Shown: positions 1 through 5,886, counted from the first letter of the stretch. The stretch is 6,148 bases of DNA from an uncultured Tabrizicola sp. (GCA_937858255.1 CALLZQ010000666.1:1-6148), one strand, 5' to 3'. The notes: generated by a model from the sequence alone, not told the origin. A program made the numbers and translations.

Positions 1-465
1 CAGGCCCATCGTGGTCGGCTCGGCATGGATGCCGTGGCTGCGGCCGATGCGGACCGTGTCCTTATGCTCATGCGCGCGGGCCTTCAGCGCCGCCAGCACC
101 CGGTCCATCCCGGCCAGCAAGAGGTCGGCGGCGCGGACAAGCTGAATGTTGGTCGTGGTGTCCAGCACATCCGAAGAGGTCATGCCCTGATGGACAAAGC
201 GCGCATCCTCGGAACCGATATGTTCGGCCAGATGGGTCAGGAAGGCGATGACATCATGCTTGGTCACGGCCTCGATCTCGTCGATCCGTGCCACGTCGAA
301 TTCCACATCCTTGGCACGCCAGACCGCCTCGGCATTGGCCTTGGGGATCACGCCAAGGGCGGCCTGCGCGTCGCAGGCATGGGCCTCGATCTCATACCAG
401 ATGCGGAATTTCGTCTCGGGCGACCAGATGGCAACCATGTCGGGGCGGGAATAGCGCGGGATCAT
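1..465 (-). CDS. purB: Adenylosuccinate lyase, N-terminal part (runs off the left edge)
   Basis: Cytosolic purine-synthesis enzyme of the fumarase/aspartase superfamily. It splits SAICAR to AICAR plus fumarate, and adenylosuccinate to AMP plus fumarate. Only the first 155 codons are present, against about 435 in the family. The N-terminus [14 protein letters not shown] is typical. Visible conserved blocks are KHDV (residues 69-72), the substrate-binding TSSDVLD (96-102) and [11 protein letters not shown] (141-151), whose His144 or His147 belongs to the catalytic region. The ATG at 465 is chosen because the family N-terminus starts there and an AAGG lies 6 bases upstream. It follows the two membrane-protein genes on the same strand after a 64-base gap that holds a G/C hairpin and no clear promoter, so it may be partly read through from them. 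The identification is secure. Confidence 0.96.
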   Translation of the reverse strand, partial: MIPRYSRPDMVAIWSPETKFRIWYEIEAHACDAQAALGVIPKANAEAVWRAKDVEFDVARIDEIEAVTKHDVIAFLTHLAEHIGSEDARFVHQGMTSSDVLDTTTNIQLVRAADLLLAGMDRVLAALKARAHEHKDTVRIGRSHGIHAEPTTMGL

Positions 466-491
466 GTCGGACCTTGGATTGAGAACGGGAT

Positions 492-517
492 GGCCGCCCC
501 CTTAGACCGGGGGGGCC
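492..517 (-). terminator. G/C-rich hairpin between the cytochrome-like gene and purB
   Basis: GGCC (492-495) pairs with GGCC (514-517) and CCCCC (497-501) with GGGGG (509-513). G496 is bulged and the loop is TTAGACC. It begins 12 bases past the stop codon at 530-532. No clear U-run follows on the minus strand, so this may be a weak or attenuating terminator, or a structure in the purB leader, rather than a strong stop. Confidence 0.4.
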
Positions 518-529
518 AATTCCGCAAGG

Positions 530-1129
530 TCACGGCATGAGGGGAAATGCCGCAATTTGCGCGGCAGGGATGGAAATCGGGGTCAGCAGGCCCGCCAGCA
601 GCAGCACCAGCGCCCCCGAGGTCAGCACGGCCACCCCGGTCAGGGCGCGGGCCATATGCGGCTGGCGGCGGGCCAAAGGTGCGGAAAGGTGCAGCCCCAA
701 GGCCAGCACCGCCAGCCCGTAATAGGGCGCGAATACCCAAGGCCAAAGCCCGCCCGCCTTAAAGGCAGTGGCGGCAAAGGCAAGGTCCGTCTCGGCCCCC
801 TGCGCCCGCGCCGCCAGCACTGCCGCGACATGGATCGTCAGGAACAGCGCCAGATACAGGCCGGCAAGCGTCTGCGCGCGGGCCCGGGGGGCGCGCGGGC
901 CGGGGCGCGGGGGGGGCGGGCCCAGCCGCCCCCGGGGGGCGCTGTGTGCCCCAACCGCCAGTACCAACAGCGGCTCGATCAGCGGCTGGCGGTAGATCGC
1001 CCGCAGCGCCGCCAGCACCTGTCCATGCACCTCTTGCCCCGCGATCCCGGCCAGATGATTGCCCAGATGGATCACGGCAAAGGCCCCCAGAACGCCGGCG
1101 CCAATCCGGTGCAGGTGCCGGGGCCTCAC
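530..1129 (-). CDS. Multi-pass membrane protein, possible diheme cytochrome b (succinate dehydrogenase b558-like)
   Basis: A 199-residue inner-membrane protein with about five predicted helices, near residues 10-30, 44-62, 88-108, 130-149 and 162-184. Each of the first four helices carries a histidine: His21 (with His25 close by), His62, His100 and His147. That is the arrangement of axial heme ligands in diheme b-type cytochromes such as the SdhC of type B succinate dehydrogenases. The segment around LRAIYRQPLIEPLL (42-55) is distinctive but I cannot tie it to a named family. The start is taken as GTG at 1129, which shares GTGA with the stop of the upstream membrane gene, implying translational coupling. 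An alternative ATG at 1180 would overlap that gene by 55 bases and add a non-conserved-looking leader. Residues 63-85 form an unusual Pro/Arg-rich loop encoded by long G and C runs. Heme binding is inference from histidine placement; no flavoprotein or iron-sulfur partner is in the window. Confidence 0.68.
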   Translation of the reverse strand: MRPRHLHRIGAGVLGAFAVIHLGNHLAGIAGQEVHGQVLAALRAIYRQPLIEPLLVLAVGAHSAPRGRLGPPPPRPGPRAPRARAQTLAGLYLALFLTIHVAAVLAARAQGAETDLAFAATAFKAGGLWPWVFAPYYGLAVLALGLHLSAPLARRQPHMARALTGVAVLTSGALVLLLAGLLTPISIPAAQIAAFPLMP

Positions 1130-1497
1130 AGCGCCAGCCCGGCAAGCGCGAGGGCCGAGATCGCCGAAAAGGCCACCCATTGCGGCAGGGTTTTCAGCGT
1201 GCCCAGACGCCGGGCGCCGTAAAGCAGGAACAGACCGGCGAAGGACAGGAACAGCGCAATGGGCAGCGCGGCAAGGGCCAGCGCCTGTTCGGGCCGAAAG
1301 GCCGCCACGATCAGGGCCACCCCGCCAAGCGCCATCACCGCCGTCGCGGCATGCCAGAGAACCGAATACAGCGCCTTGGCCGGCGCGGGCCAGCTAGAGG
1401 CGAGGGCAGGGCGATGCGCCTCTCTCTCGCCCAAGGTCAGGTGGACCAGATCGAGTGCAAGGGCGGCAACCCCGGCGCAGAGCAGCAGCATGTTCAT
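1126..1497 (-). CDS. Small four-helix membrane protein of unknown function
   Basis: A 123-residue, very hydrophobic inner-membrane protein with about four predicted helices: residues 2-20, 43-66, 71-92 and 104-122. Polar positions that may be functional are His19 at the end of helix 1, the GEREAHRP segment (23-30) and WH (48-49) in helix 2. I do not recognise the family. The start is the ATG at 1497, which has a strong GGAGG 6 bases upstream; the open frame continues far upstream, but only as antisense to the regulator gene. A second ATG two codons in is possible. It is the first gene of a minus-strand pair with the cytochrome-like protein (GTGA overlap) and is transcribed away from the TetR gene. 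One palindromic operator copy ends 16 bases before the start codon, so control by that TetR protein is likely. Confidence 0.75.
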   Translation of the reverse strand: MNMLLLCAGVAALALDLVHLTLGEREAHRPALASSWPAPAKALYSVLWHAATAVMALGGVALIVAAFRPEQALALAALPIALFLSFAGLFLLYGARRLGTLKTLPQWVAFSAISALALAGLAL

Positions 1498-1512
1498 GGC
1501 GATCCTCCGAAT

Positions 1513-1530
1513 CCATACGGTTGCGTATGG
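1513..1530. promoter_or_regulatory. Putative TetR operator, copy 1 (perfect palindrome)
   Basis: CCATACG-GTTG-CGTATGG: perfect 7-bp arms around a 4-base spacer. It lies directly upstream of the Shine-Dalgarno of the 123-residue membrane gene, where a bound repressor would block that transcript. A second copy lies 41 bp away beside the regulator gene. Confidence 0.75.
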
Positions 1531-1543
1531 TTTGCAGATCGGC

Positions 1544-1572
1544 TTGCCAGAGTCCATACGCCATCGTATGTT
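1544..1572 (+). promoter_or_regulatory. Predicted sigma70-type promoter of the TetR gene
   Basis: The -35 is TTGCCA (1544-1549), five of six consensus matches. A 17-bp spacer leads to the -10 TATGTT (1567-1572), four of six. The expected start of transcription falls at about 1579, the A of the regulator's ATG, so the message would be leaderless. This fits the absence of a Shine-Dalgarno there. Operator copy 2 covers the spacer and the -10, which predicts autorepression. Confidence 0.5.
1554..1571. promoter_or_regulatory. Putative TetR operator, copy 2
   Basis: CCATACG-CCAT-CGTATGT: the same palindrome as copy 1 with one mismatch in the last base and a different 4-base spacer. It is 41 bp from copy 1, about four helical turns, so both dimers would sit on nearly the same face. 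It ends 7 bases before the regulator's start codon. Confidence 0.73.
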
Positions 1573-1578
1573 TTCGCC

Positions 1579-2175
1579 ATGACCGAAAACCCGACGGCGA
1601 AACAGCGATTGGGCCCGCAGGACTGGATCCTTGCCGGGTTCCGCGCCTTGGTGGCCGGGGGGCACAGCGCCTTGCGGGCCGAGGCGCTGGCGCGCGACCT
1701 TGGTGCGACCAAGGGGAGCTTCTATTGGCACTTCAAGGATTTGCGCGATTTTCATGAGAAAATGCTTGAGGTGTGGGAAGACCTTGCCACCACCAGAATT
1801 ACCGAGGCTGTCCAGCGCGCCCCCCTGCCGGCGCGCGATCAGGTGCTGTTGCTGATGGAGATGGTGTCGGTCCTGCCGCCGGATCAGGTCGGCGGTGCGG
1901 CGGTAGAACCGGCCATCCGCGCCTGGGCCTTGGCCGAGCCTTGGGTCCAGCGGGTGCAAGTCCGGGTCGATGCCCGCCGCCTGAGCGATGCCGAGGCGCT
2001 CTTGGCCGCCGCCGGTCTGACGGGGACCGCCGCGCGCCGCGCGGCCGAGGCACTCTATGCCATGGTCATCGGGTTCGAGAATCTGCGCCTGACCGGCGAG
2101 ATCGCGATGGCAGATCATCTGCGCGGGCAGGCGATCCTGCTGATGGATCAGACGGACGAGAGCGTCAGCCGATAG
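1579..2175 (+). CDS. TetR/AcrR-family transcriptional regulator
   Basis: A 198-residue DNA-binding regulator, usual length for the family. The N-terminal helix-turn-helix domain spans about residues 13-60. Its helix 2-3 region, ALARDLGATKGSFYWHFKDL (residues 36-55), is the classic TetR signature, with the recognition helix around TKGSFYWHF. The rest is an all-helical ligand-binding and dimerisation domain, so the inducer cannot be read from sequence. The start is the ATG at 1579: no ribosome-binding site precedes it, but a promoter is placed so that the transcript would begin at that ATG. It is divergent from the small membrane protein gene, and two CATACG-N4-CGTATG palindromes lie in the gap, so it most likely represses itself and the membrane pair. 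Its last 28 bases overlap the 3' end of the convergent acetyltransferase gene. Confidence 0.92.
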   Translation: MTENPTAKQRLGPQDWILAGFRALVAGGHSALRAEALARDLGATKGSFYWHFKDLRDFHEKMLEVWEDLATTRITEAVQRAPLPARDQVLLLMEMVSVLPPDQVGGAAVEPAIRAWALAEPWVQRVQVRVDARRLSDAEALLAAAGLTGTAARRAAEALYAMVIGFENLRLTGEIAMADHLRGQAILLMDQTDESVSR

Positions 2176-2600
2176 CGGATATGCCCGTCATCCTTGCAGA
2201 TGCTGTCATAGAGCCGCCGCGCCGCCAGATTGTCGTGATTGGTATTCCAGTATAGCCGGTGCCAGCCGTTCTGCTGCCCGATGGCGATCAGATCCTCGAT
2301 TAGCGCCCGGCCGACCCCCTGTCCCCGCGCCGCCGGATCGACAAAGAGATCCTCCAGATAAACATCATCCCCGGGCACCCAGCTCGAGCAATGGTGATGA
2401 TGAATGGCAAAGCCGAGTGCCCGTTCCCCCGCAAAGGCGAGGCGGCAGGCCATCCGGTGCTGCGGGTCGATGATCCTGGCCCATGTCGCCGCCGTGGTCG
2501 CTTCGGGCAGGTCCTGCCGGTAATAGGCCAGAAAACCGGCCCAGAGACGGCGGAACGCGGCCTCGTCCCCGGCCTGGGCAAAGCGGATTGTCCGGGTCAT
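2148..2600 (-). CDS. GNAT-family N-acetyltransferase
   Basis: A 150-residue cytosolic enzyme that transfers acetyl from acetyl-CoA to an amine; the substrate is not readable from sequence. The diagnostic stretch is YLEDLFVDPAARGQGVGRAL (residues 81-100): strand beta-4 followed by motif A, with the R/Q-x-x-G-x-G/A pyrophosphate loop at about 92-97. The NHDNLAARRLYDS segment (121-133) is motif B, with the Asn and Tyr usual for CoA binding and catalysis. An odd run of four histidines (67-70) lies in the preceding strand. It resembles the Hpa2-like branch, which acts on small amines or basic proteins; that is only a resemblance. The start is the ATG at 2600, with AGGAGG 5 bases upstream; an upstream in-frame ATG at 2729 would reach into the next gene. 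The gene is convergent with, and overlaps by 28 bases, the TetR gene, so there is no room for a terminator between them. Confidence 0.92.
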   Translation of the reverse strand: MTRTIRFAQAGDEAAFRRLWAGFLAYYRQDLPEATTAATWARIIDPQHRMACRLAFAGERALGFAIHHHHCSSWVPGDDVYLEDLFVDPAARGQGVGRALIEDLIAIGQQNGWHRLYWNTNHDNLAARRLYDSICKDDGHIRYRLTLSSV

Positions 2601-2626
2601 CTGGCCTCCTGCAACGTTTTGCCCCG

Positions 2627-2657
2627 GTCTTGCAGAAATGCCCGGTCGCGGCAAGAC
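2627..2657. repeat. Inverted repeat in the GNAT/enolase-superfamily divergent gap
   Basis: GTCTTGC (2627-2633) and GCAAGAC (2651-2657) are a perfect 7-bp inverted pair with a 17-base spacer. It is the only clear symmetry in the 94-bp region from which both neighbouring genes are transcribed outward. It could be a regulator site for either gene, or chance. Confidence 0.35.
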
Positions 2658-2694
2658 TGTCGCCATCACCCCGCCCAAGCCGAAAGCGCCGACC

Positions 2695-3843
2695 ATGCCC
2701 CTGATCTCGCGACTTGAAACCTTCAGCAACGAATTCGTCGCCTTTGTCCGGGTGACCTGCGATGATGGCAGCCATGGCTGGGGCCAGACCTCCCCCTATA
2801 ATGCCGATATTACCGCCCAGGTGTTCCACCGCCAGATCGCGCCCTGGGCACTGGGGCAGGACCCGGCGGACATCGCGGCGCTGGTTGCCCGGATCGAACG
2901 GCAGGAACATAAATACCCCGGCACCTATCGCTGTCGCGCGCTGGCCGGTCTCGATACCGCGCTGTGGGACTGGCGCGGCCGGGTTGAGGGCAAGCCGGTG
3001 GTCGCCCTGCTCGGTGGTGCCCCGGGCCCCCTGAGGGCCTATGCCTCCTCGATGCGCCGCGACATCACGCCAGAGGCCGAGGCCAGCCGGATGCAGCGCC
3101 TCGCCGGTGAACAGGGTTTCGACGCGGTGAAATTCCGCATCGGCGCCGAGTGCGGCGGCGATGTCGATGAATGGCCCGGCCGGACCGAGGCGATCATCCC
3201 CCGTATGTCCCGGGCAATGGGGTCGGGGATCGCACTGCTGGTCGATGCCAATTCCGGCTTTTCCCCGCGCCGCGCCATTGAGATTGGCCATCGGTTGCAG
3301 GACCACGGCATCTGCCATTACGAAGAACCGGTGCCCTATTGGGAACTTGAGCAGACCGCCGAGGTTGCCGCCGCCCTGTCGGTCGATGTGACCGGCGGCG
3401 AACAGGATTGGGATCTGGCGACATGGCGTCGGATGATTGCGCTGCGCGCGGTCGATGTGGTTCAGCCCGACATCATGTATATGGGCGGCCTTTCCCGCAC
3501 CCTGACCGTCGCGCGCATGGCTGCCGAGGCGGGCCTGCCCTGCACGCCGCATGCCGCCAATCTCTCGCTGGTCACGCTGGCCACCATGCATCTGCTCAAG
3601 GCGCTGCCCAACGCTGGCCCCTATCTCGAGTTTTCCATCGAGGGGCCAGACTACTACCCCTGGCAACAGGATCTGTTTCTGGGCGATCCGTTTCGCGTCA
3701 CGGCGGGCGCCGTGCCCATCGCCGATACCCCCGGCTGGGGGGGCGAGATCAATCCGGCCTGGCTTGAGGCGGCAATCTGGCAGGAAACCGCCGCCGAAGG
3801 CTTCCGCCCCTCAGCCTACCAATCCCTCTATCAGCGGCTCTAA
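2695..3843 (+). CDS. Mandelate racemase/muconate lactonizing enzyme family protein (enolase superfamily, likely acid-sugar dehydratase or related)
   Basis: A 382-residue cytosolic Mg2+ enzyme with the enolase-superfamily capping domain (about 1-120) and a TIM-barrel C-terminal domain. Expected metal ligands are Asp184 in LLVDAN, Glu210 in YEEP and Glu236 in GGEQ. Asp259 (QPD) and His286 (TPHAAN) form the Asp-His dyad of the mandelate racemase subgroup, and Glu312 (LEFSIEG) matches its electrophilic Glu. The KxK motif at the end of the second barrel strand reads Lys146-Phe-Arg148, so the usual catalytic lysine is arginine. This suggests one-base chemistry by His286, as in dehydratases, rather than two-base racemisation; the substrate is unknown. 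The start is the ATG at 2695 because the family fold begins there. An in-frame ATG at 2638 would add 19 residues. Neither has a good ribosome-binding site. It is divergent from the GNAT gene and convergent with the M20 peptidase gene. Confidence 0.88.
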   Translation: MPLISRLETFSNEFVAFVRVTCDDGSHGWGQTSPYNADITAQVFHRQIAPWALGQDPADIAALVARIERQEHKYPGTYRCRALAGLDTALWDWRGRVEGKPVVALLGGAPGPLRAYASSMRRDITPEAEASRMQRLAGEQGFDAVKFRIGAECGGDVDEWPGRTEAIIPRMSRAMGSGIALLVDANSGFSPRRAIEIGHRLQDHGICHYEEPVPYWELEQTAEVAAALSVDVTGGEQDWDLATWRRMIALRAVDVVQPDIMYMGGLSRTLTVARMAAEAGLPCTPHAANLSLVTLATMHLLKALPNAGPYLEFSIEGPDYYPWQQDLFLGDPFRVTAGAVPIADTPGWGGEINPAWLEAAIWQETAAEGFRPSAYQSLYQRL

Positions 3844-3880
3844 GCGCCCGTTCCCCCATTTTCTGTCCACAAATATCCTC

Positions 3881-3930
3881 GGGGGGAGGGATTTCGCCCG
3901 CGAAATCCCCGGGGGGCAGACAGCCCCCCG
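3881..3930. terminator. Double-hairpin element between convergent genes (bidirectional terminator-like)
   Basis: The 98-bp gap between the two stop codons holds two adjacent hairpins. The first pairs GGGATTTCG (3888-3896) with CGAAATCCC (3901-3909) around a 4-base loop. The second pairs CGGGGGGC (3910-3917) with GCCCCCCG (3923-3930) around AGACA. The preceding CAAATATCCTCGGGGGG resembles a motif I associate from memory with gene ends in Rhodobacter and Paracoccus genomes. No T-run follows on either strand. Its position at a convergent junction supports a role in ending both transcripts. Confidence 0.6.
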
Positions 3931-3941
3931 CCTTTGGCCCG

Positions 3942-5315
3942 TCAGGACGCCAGCTTGTCCAACAGCCGCGCCCATGACCGGATGCCCTTGTGAAAACATT
4001 CGACATCGTATTTCTCGTTCGGCGAATGGATCTGGTCGTCATCGCGGGCAAAGCCGATCAGCATGGCATCCATCCCCAGCACCGTCTGGAAATAGCCCGC
4101 GATGGGGATCGAGCCGCCGCAGCCGATATAGGCGGCGGGGAGGCCCCATTCCTCGCCCAAGGCGGCCCGGGCTGCCTCAAAGGCCGGATCGTCAATGGCC
4201 ATCACCCCCGCCGGCCCGGCGCCATGGCCATGGAATTCAACGCTGCAATCGGCGGGCAGTTGTCCCGTCACCCAGGCGCGGAAATTTTCGCGGATCGCCA
4301 GCGGATCCTGATCGCCGACCAGACGGAAGCTGACCTTGGCATGGGCCTCGGCGGGTAGCACGGTCTTGAAACCGCTGCCGGTATAGCCGCCCCAGATGCC
4401 GTTGATCTCGGCAGTCGGGCGCGACCAGAGCATTTCCAGCGGGGTGCGGTCCGTCTCTCCTGCCGGGACCGACAGCCCGACCTCGCCCAGAAACCGCGCA
4501 TGATCAAAGGACAGCGCCTGCCATTGCGCCCGGATCGCCTCGGGCAATTCGCTCACCCCCTCATAAAATCCTGGCACCTGTACCCGGCCCTCGCCATCGT
4601 GCAACCCGCCAAGGATGCGCGTCAGCACCCGGATCGGGTTGATCGCCGCGCCGCCATACATGCCCGAATGCAAATCCTTGCTTGGCCCGCGCAGGGTTAT
4701 CTCTTCGCCCAGAAGGCCACGCAGCATGGTCACGATGGCCGGCGCGGTGTCCTGAAACAGCGCCGTATCGCAGATCAGGGCCAGATCGGCTTTCAGTTCG
4801 GCGGCATGTTCCTGCATGAAGGGCACCAGCGAGGGCGAGCCGGATTCCTCCTCGCCCTCCAGAAAGATCGTCAGGCGGCAGGGCAGGGTGCCATGCTCGG
4901 CCTTCCAGGCCCGCAGCGCCTCCAGAAAGGTCATGAGCTGCCCCTTGTCATCCGAGGCGCCCCGCGCCCGGATCACCTGCCCCCTCGGGCTGTCCTGAAT
5001 TTCGGGGTCAAAGGGGTCACGATGCCACAGCGCCAGCGGGTCAACCGGTTGCACGTCATAGTGCCCGTAAAACAGCAGATGCCGCCCGCCGCTGCCACCA
5101 TGGGCCACCACCATCGGGTGCCCTGGAGTCGGGCGGCTTGCGGCCTCGAAGCCGAGGCTTTGCAGATCCGTGACCAGCCAATCGGCGGCGCGGGCGCAAT
5201 CGTCCTTATAGGCCGGATCGGTCGAGATCGAGGGGATGCGCAGCAATTCCATCAGGCGGTCCAGCGCCTGCGGCAAATCGCTGTCGATACGCGACAGGAC
5301 AGATGACAAGGACAT
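3942..5315 (-). CDS. M20-family metallopeptidase (dipeptidase, CNDP/ArgE-DapE-like)
   Basis: A 457-residue cytosolic di-zinc peptidase, full length for the M20 dipeptidase branch, which hydrolyses dipeptides or related amides. All catalytic positions are visible: His85 and Asp87 in YGHYDVQP, bridging Asp122 in GASDDKG, general base Glu156 and metal ligand Glu157 in EGEEESGS, Asp183 in ICDT, and C-terminal metal ligand His430 in IHSPNEKYD. His216 in DLHSGMYGG, at the start of the dimerisation domain, matches the histidine that reaches the partner subunit's active site. The start is the ATG at 5315, preceded by AGAGGG; an open in-frame extension to 5537 would cross the intergenic region and overlap the divergent gene. 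The substrate cannot be read from sequence: dipeptides are likely, with acyl-amino acids possible. It is convergent with the enolase-superfamily gene and divergent from a small exported protein gene. Confidence 0.95.
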   Translation of the reverse strand: MSLSSVLSRIDSDLPQALDRLMELLRIPSISTDPAYKDDCARAADWLVTDLQSLGFEAASRPTPGHPMVVAHGGSGGRHLLFYGHYDVQPVDPLALWHRDPFDPEIQDSPRGQVIRARGASDDKGQLMTFLEALRAWKAEHGTLPCRLTIFLEGEEESGSPSLVPFMQEHAAELKADLALICDTALFQDTAPAIVTMLRGLLGEEITLRGPSKDLHSGMYGGAAINPIRVLTRILGGLHDGEGRVQVPGFYEGVSELPEAIRAQWQALSFDHARFLGEVGLSVPAGETDRTPLEMLWSRPTAEINGIWGGYTGSGFKTVLPAEAHAKVSFRLVGDQDPLAIRENFRAWVTGQLPADCSVEFHGHGAGPAGVMAIDDPAFEAARAALGEEWGLPAAYIGCGGSIPIAGYFQTVLGMDAMLIGFARDDDQIHSPNEKYDVECFHKGIRSWARLLDKLAS

Positions 5316-5392
5316 CGCAAAACCCTCTCTGGCTCTTGGAAAATTGATCCGGCGGGCCAAACTATCATCTGACAAGCCCCTGTCCAGAGCGG

Positions 5393-5416
5393 CGGGGCTG
5401 GTGTAAAGCGGCCCCG
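5393..5416. repeat. Small inverted repeat in the divergent gap upstream of the exported protein gene
   Basis: CGGGGC (5393-5398) and GCCCCG (5411-5416) form a 6-bp stem with a 12-base loop inside the 127-bp region 5316-5442. A weaker imperfect symmetry, TCTGACA versus TGTCCAGA, lies just before it (about 5369-5389). No convincing -35/-10 pair was found for either flanking gene. The arms are short and the region is GC-rich, so chance is plausible. Confidence 0.2.
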
Positions 5417-5442
5417 TAATCACGCGCAGGCGAGGGAATGTG

Positions 5443-5850
5443 ATGGTAGATATGGTCAGGACGATCAAGGTCACCGCCGTACTGGCGGCGCTGGCTGGGG
5501 CAGCCCCGGCAGGAGAGGTCGCCATCGAAGAGGCCAAGCTGGGCGCCTCGGCGGTGCGGCTCTATGTGCATCCCTTCCTCGCGGCAGATGAACTGGCGAC
5601 GCTGCGCCTCGTCTTGACCAATGAACAGGCGCTCTCGCTGTTCGTGCCGAATGCCAAGGGTTTTGCCGCGCTGGCCGCCGCCCCGGGCGAGGGGGTGATC
5701 CGCGAGGGCAAGCCTGTGGCCTCGGCCATCGCACTGGCCGAACTGCCCGATGCCGCCGCCGCCGCCAAGGCCGCCACCGCCGCCTGCGATGCGGCGCGAA
5801 AGGGCGGTGAGGCTTGCGTCGTGGTGCTGGAGGTCGCGCCGGCAAACTGA
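5443..5850 (+). CDS. Small exported (periplasmic) protein of unknown function, next to hemA
   Basis: A 135-residue protein with a Sec-type signal peptide: basic n-region to Lys9, hydrophobic core about residues 10-22, and likely cleavage after APA (residue 23). The mature part of about 112 residues is Ala-rich and ends in a compact block with two cysteines, Cys115 and Cys125, in a C-x9-C arrangement followed by VVVLEVAP. These cysteines could form a disulfide in the periplasm. Similar small proteins beside hemA in Rhodobacteraceae are, as I recall, sometimes labelled 5-aminolevulinate synthase. This sequence has no PLP-enzyme feature and cannot be that enzyme; the label probably spread from the neighbour. 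The start is the ATG at 5443 because GAGGG lies 6 bases upstream; GTG at 5440 and ATG at 5452 are alternatives. It is co-directional with hemA but separated by 202 bases containing hemA control sites. Confidence 0.8.
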   Translation: MVDMVRTIKVTAVLAALAGAAPAGEVAIEEAKLGASAVRLYVHPFLAADELATLRLVLTNEQALSLFVPNAKGFAALAAAPGEGVIREGKPVASAIALAELPDAAAAAKAATAACDAARKGGEACVVVLEVAPAN

Positions 5851-5886
5851 CCGGCGCCCGCATCACCGTGCGTCAAAAAGGTTGCG

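Noticed and set aside
25..540. A 171-codon plus-strand open frame at the left edge
   Set aside because: It is antisense to purB, whose frame has unmistakable conserved blocks.
1126..2118. A 330-codon minus-strand open frame covering the small membrane protein plus antisense to TetR
   Set aside because: The hydrophobic protein and a strong GGAGG start at 1497. The extension crosses the operator region and lies opposite a clear TetR gene.
946..2175. A 409-codon plus-strand open frame starting far upstream of the TetR gene
   Set aside because: The first 211 codons are antisense to the two membrane genes and read as low-complexity, Arg/Pro/Gln-rich sequence. The TetR domain begins at the ATG at 1579.
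2365..3666. A 433-codon minus-strand open frame opposite the enolase-superfamily gene
   Set aside because: It is a shadow frame of GC-rich coding DNA. The plus-strand frame shows complete enolase-superfamily catalytic motifs, and the minus frame enters the GNAT gene in the wrong phase.
4500..5306. A 268-codon plus-strand open frame opposite the M20 peptidase
   Set aside because: The opposite strand carries all M20 zinc ligands in order; this frame has no recognisable domain and no ribosome-binding site.
5344..5368. TTGATC and TATCAT as a promoter for the exported-protein gene
   Set aside because: The 13-bp spacing is too short, and no better -35 was found at 16-18 bp.
5316..5537. A 74-codon N-terminal extension of the M20 peptidase
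   Set aside because: It would overlap the divergent exported-protein gene, and it lies upstream of a good Shine-Dalgarno and the normal family N-terminus at 5315.
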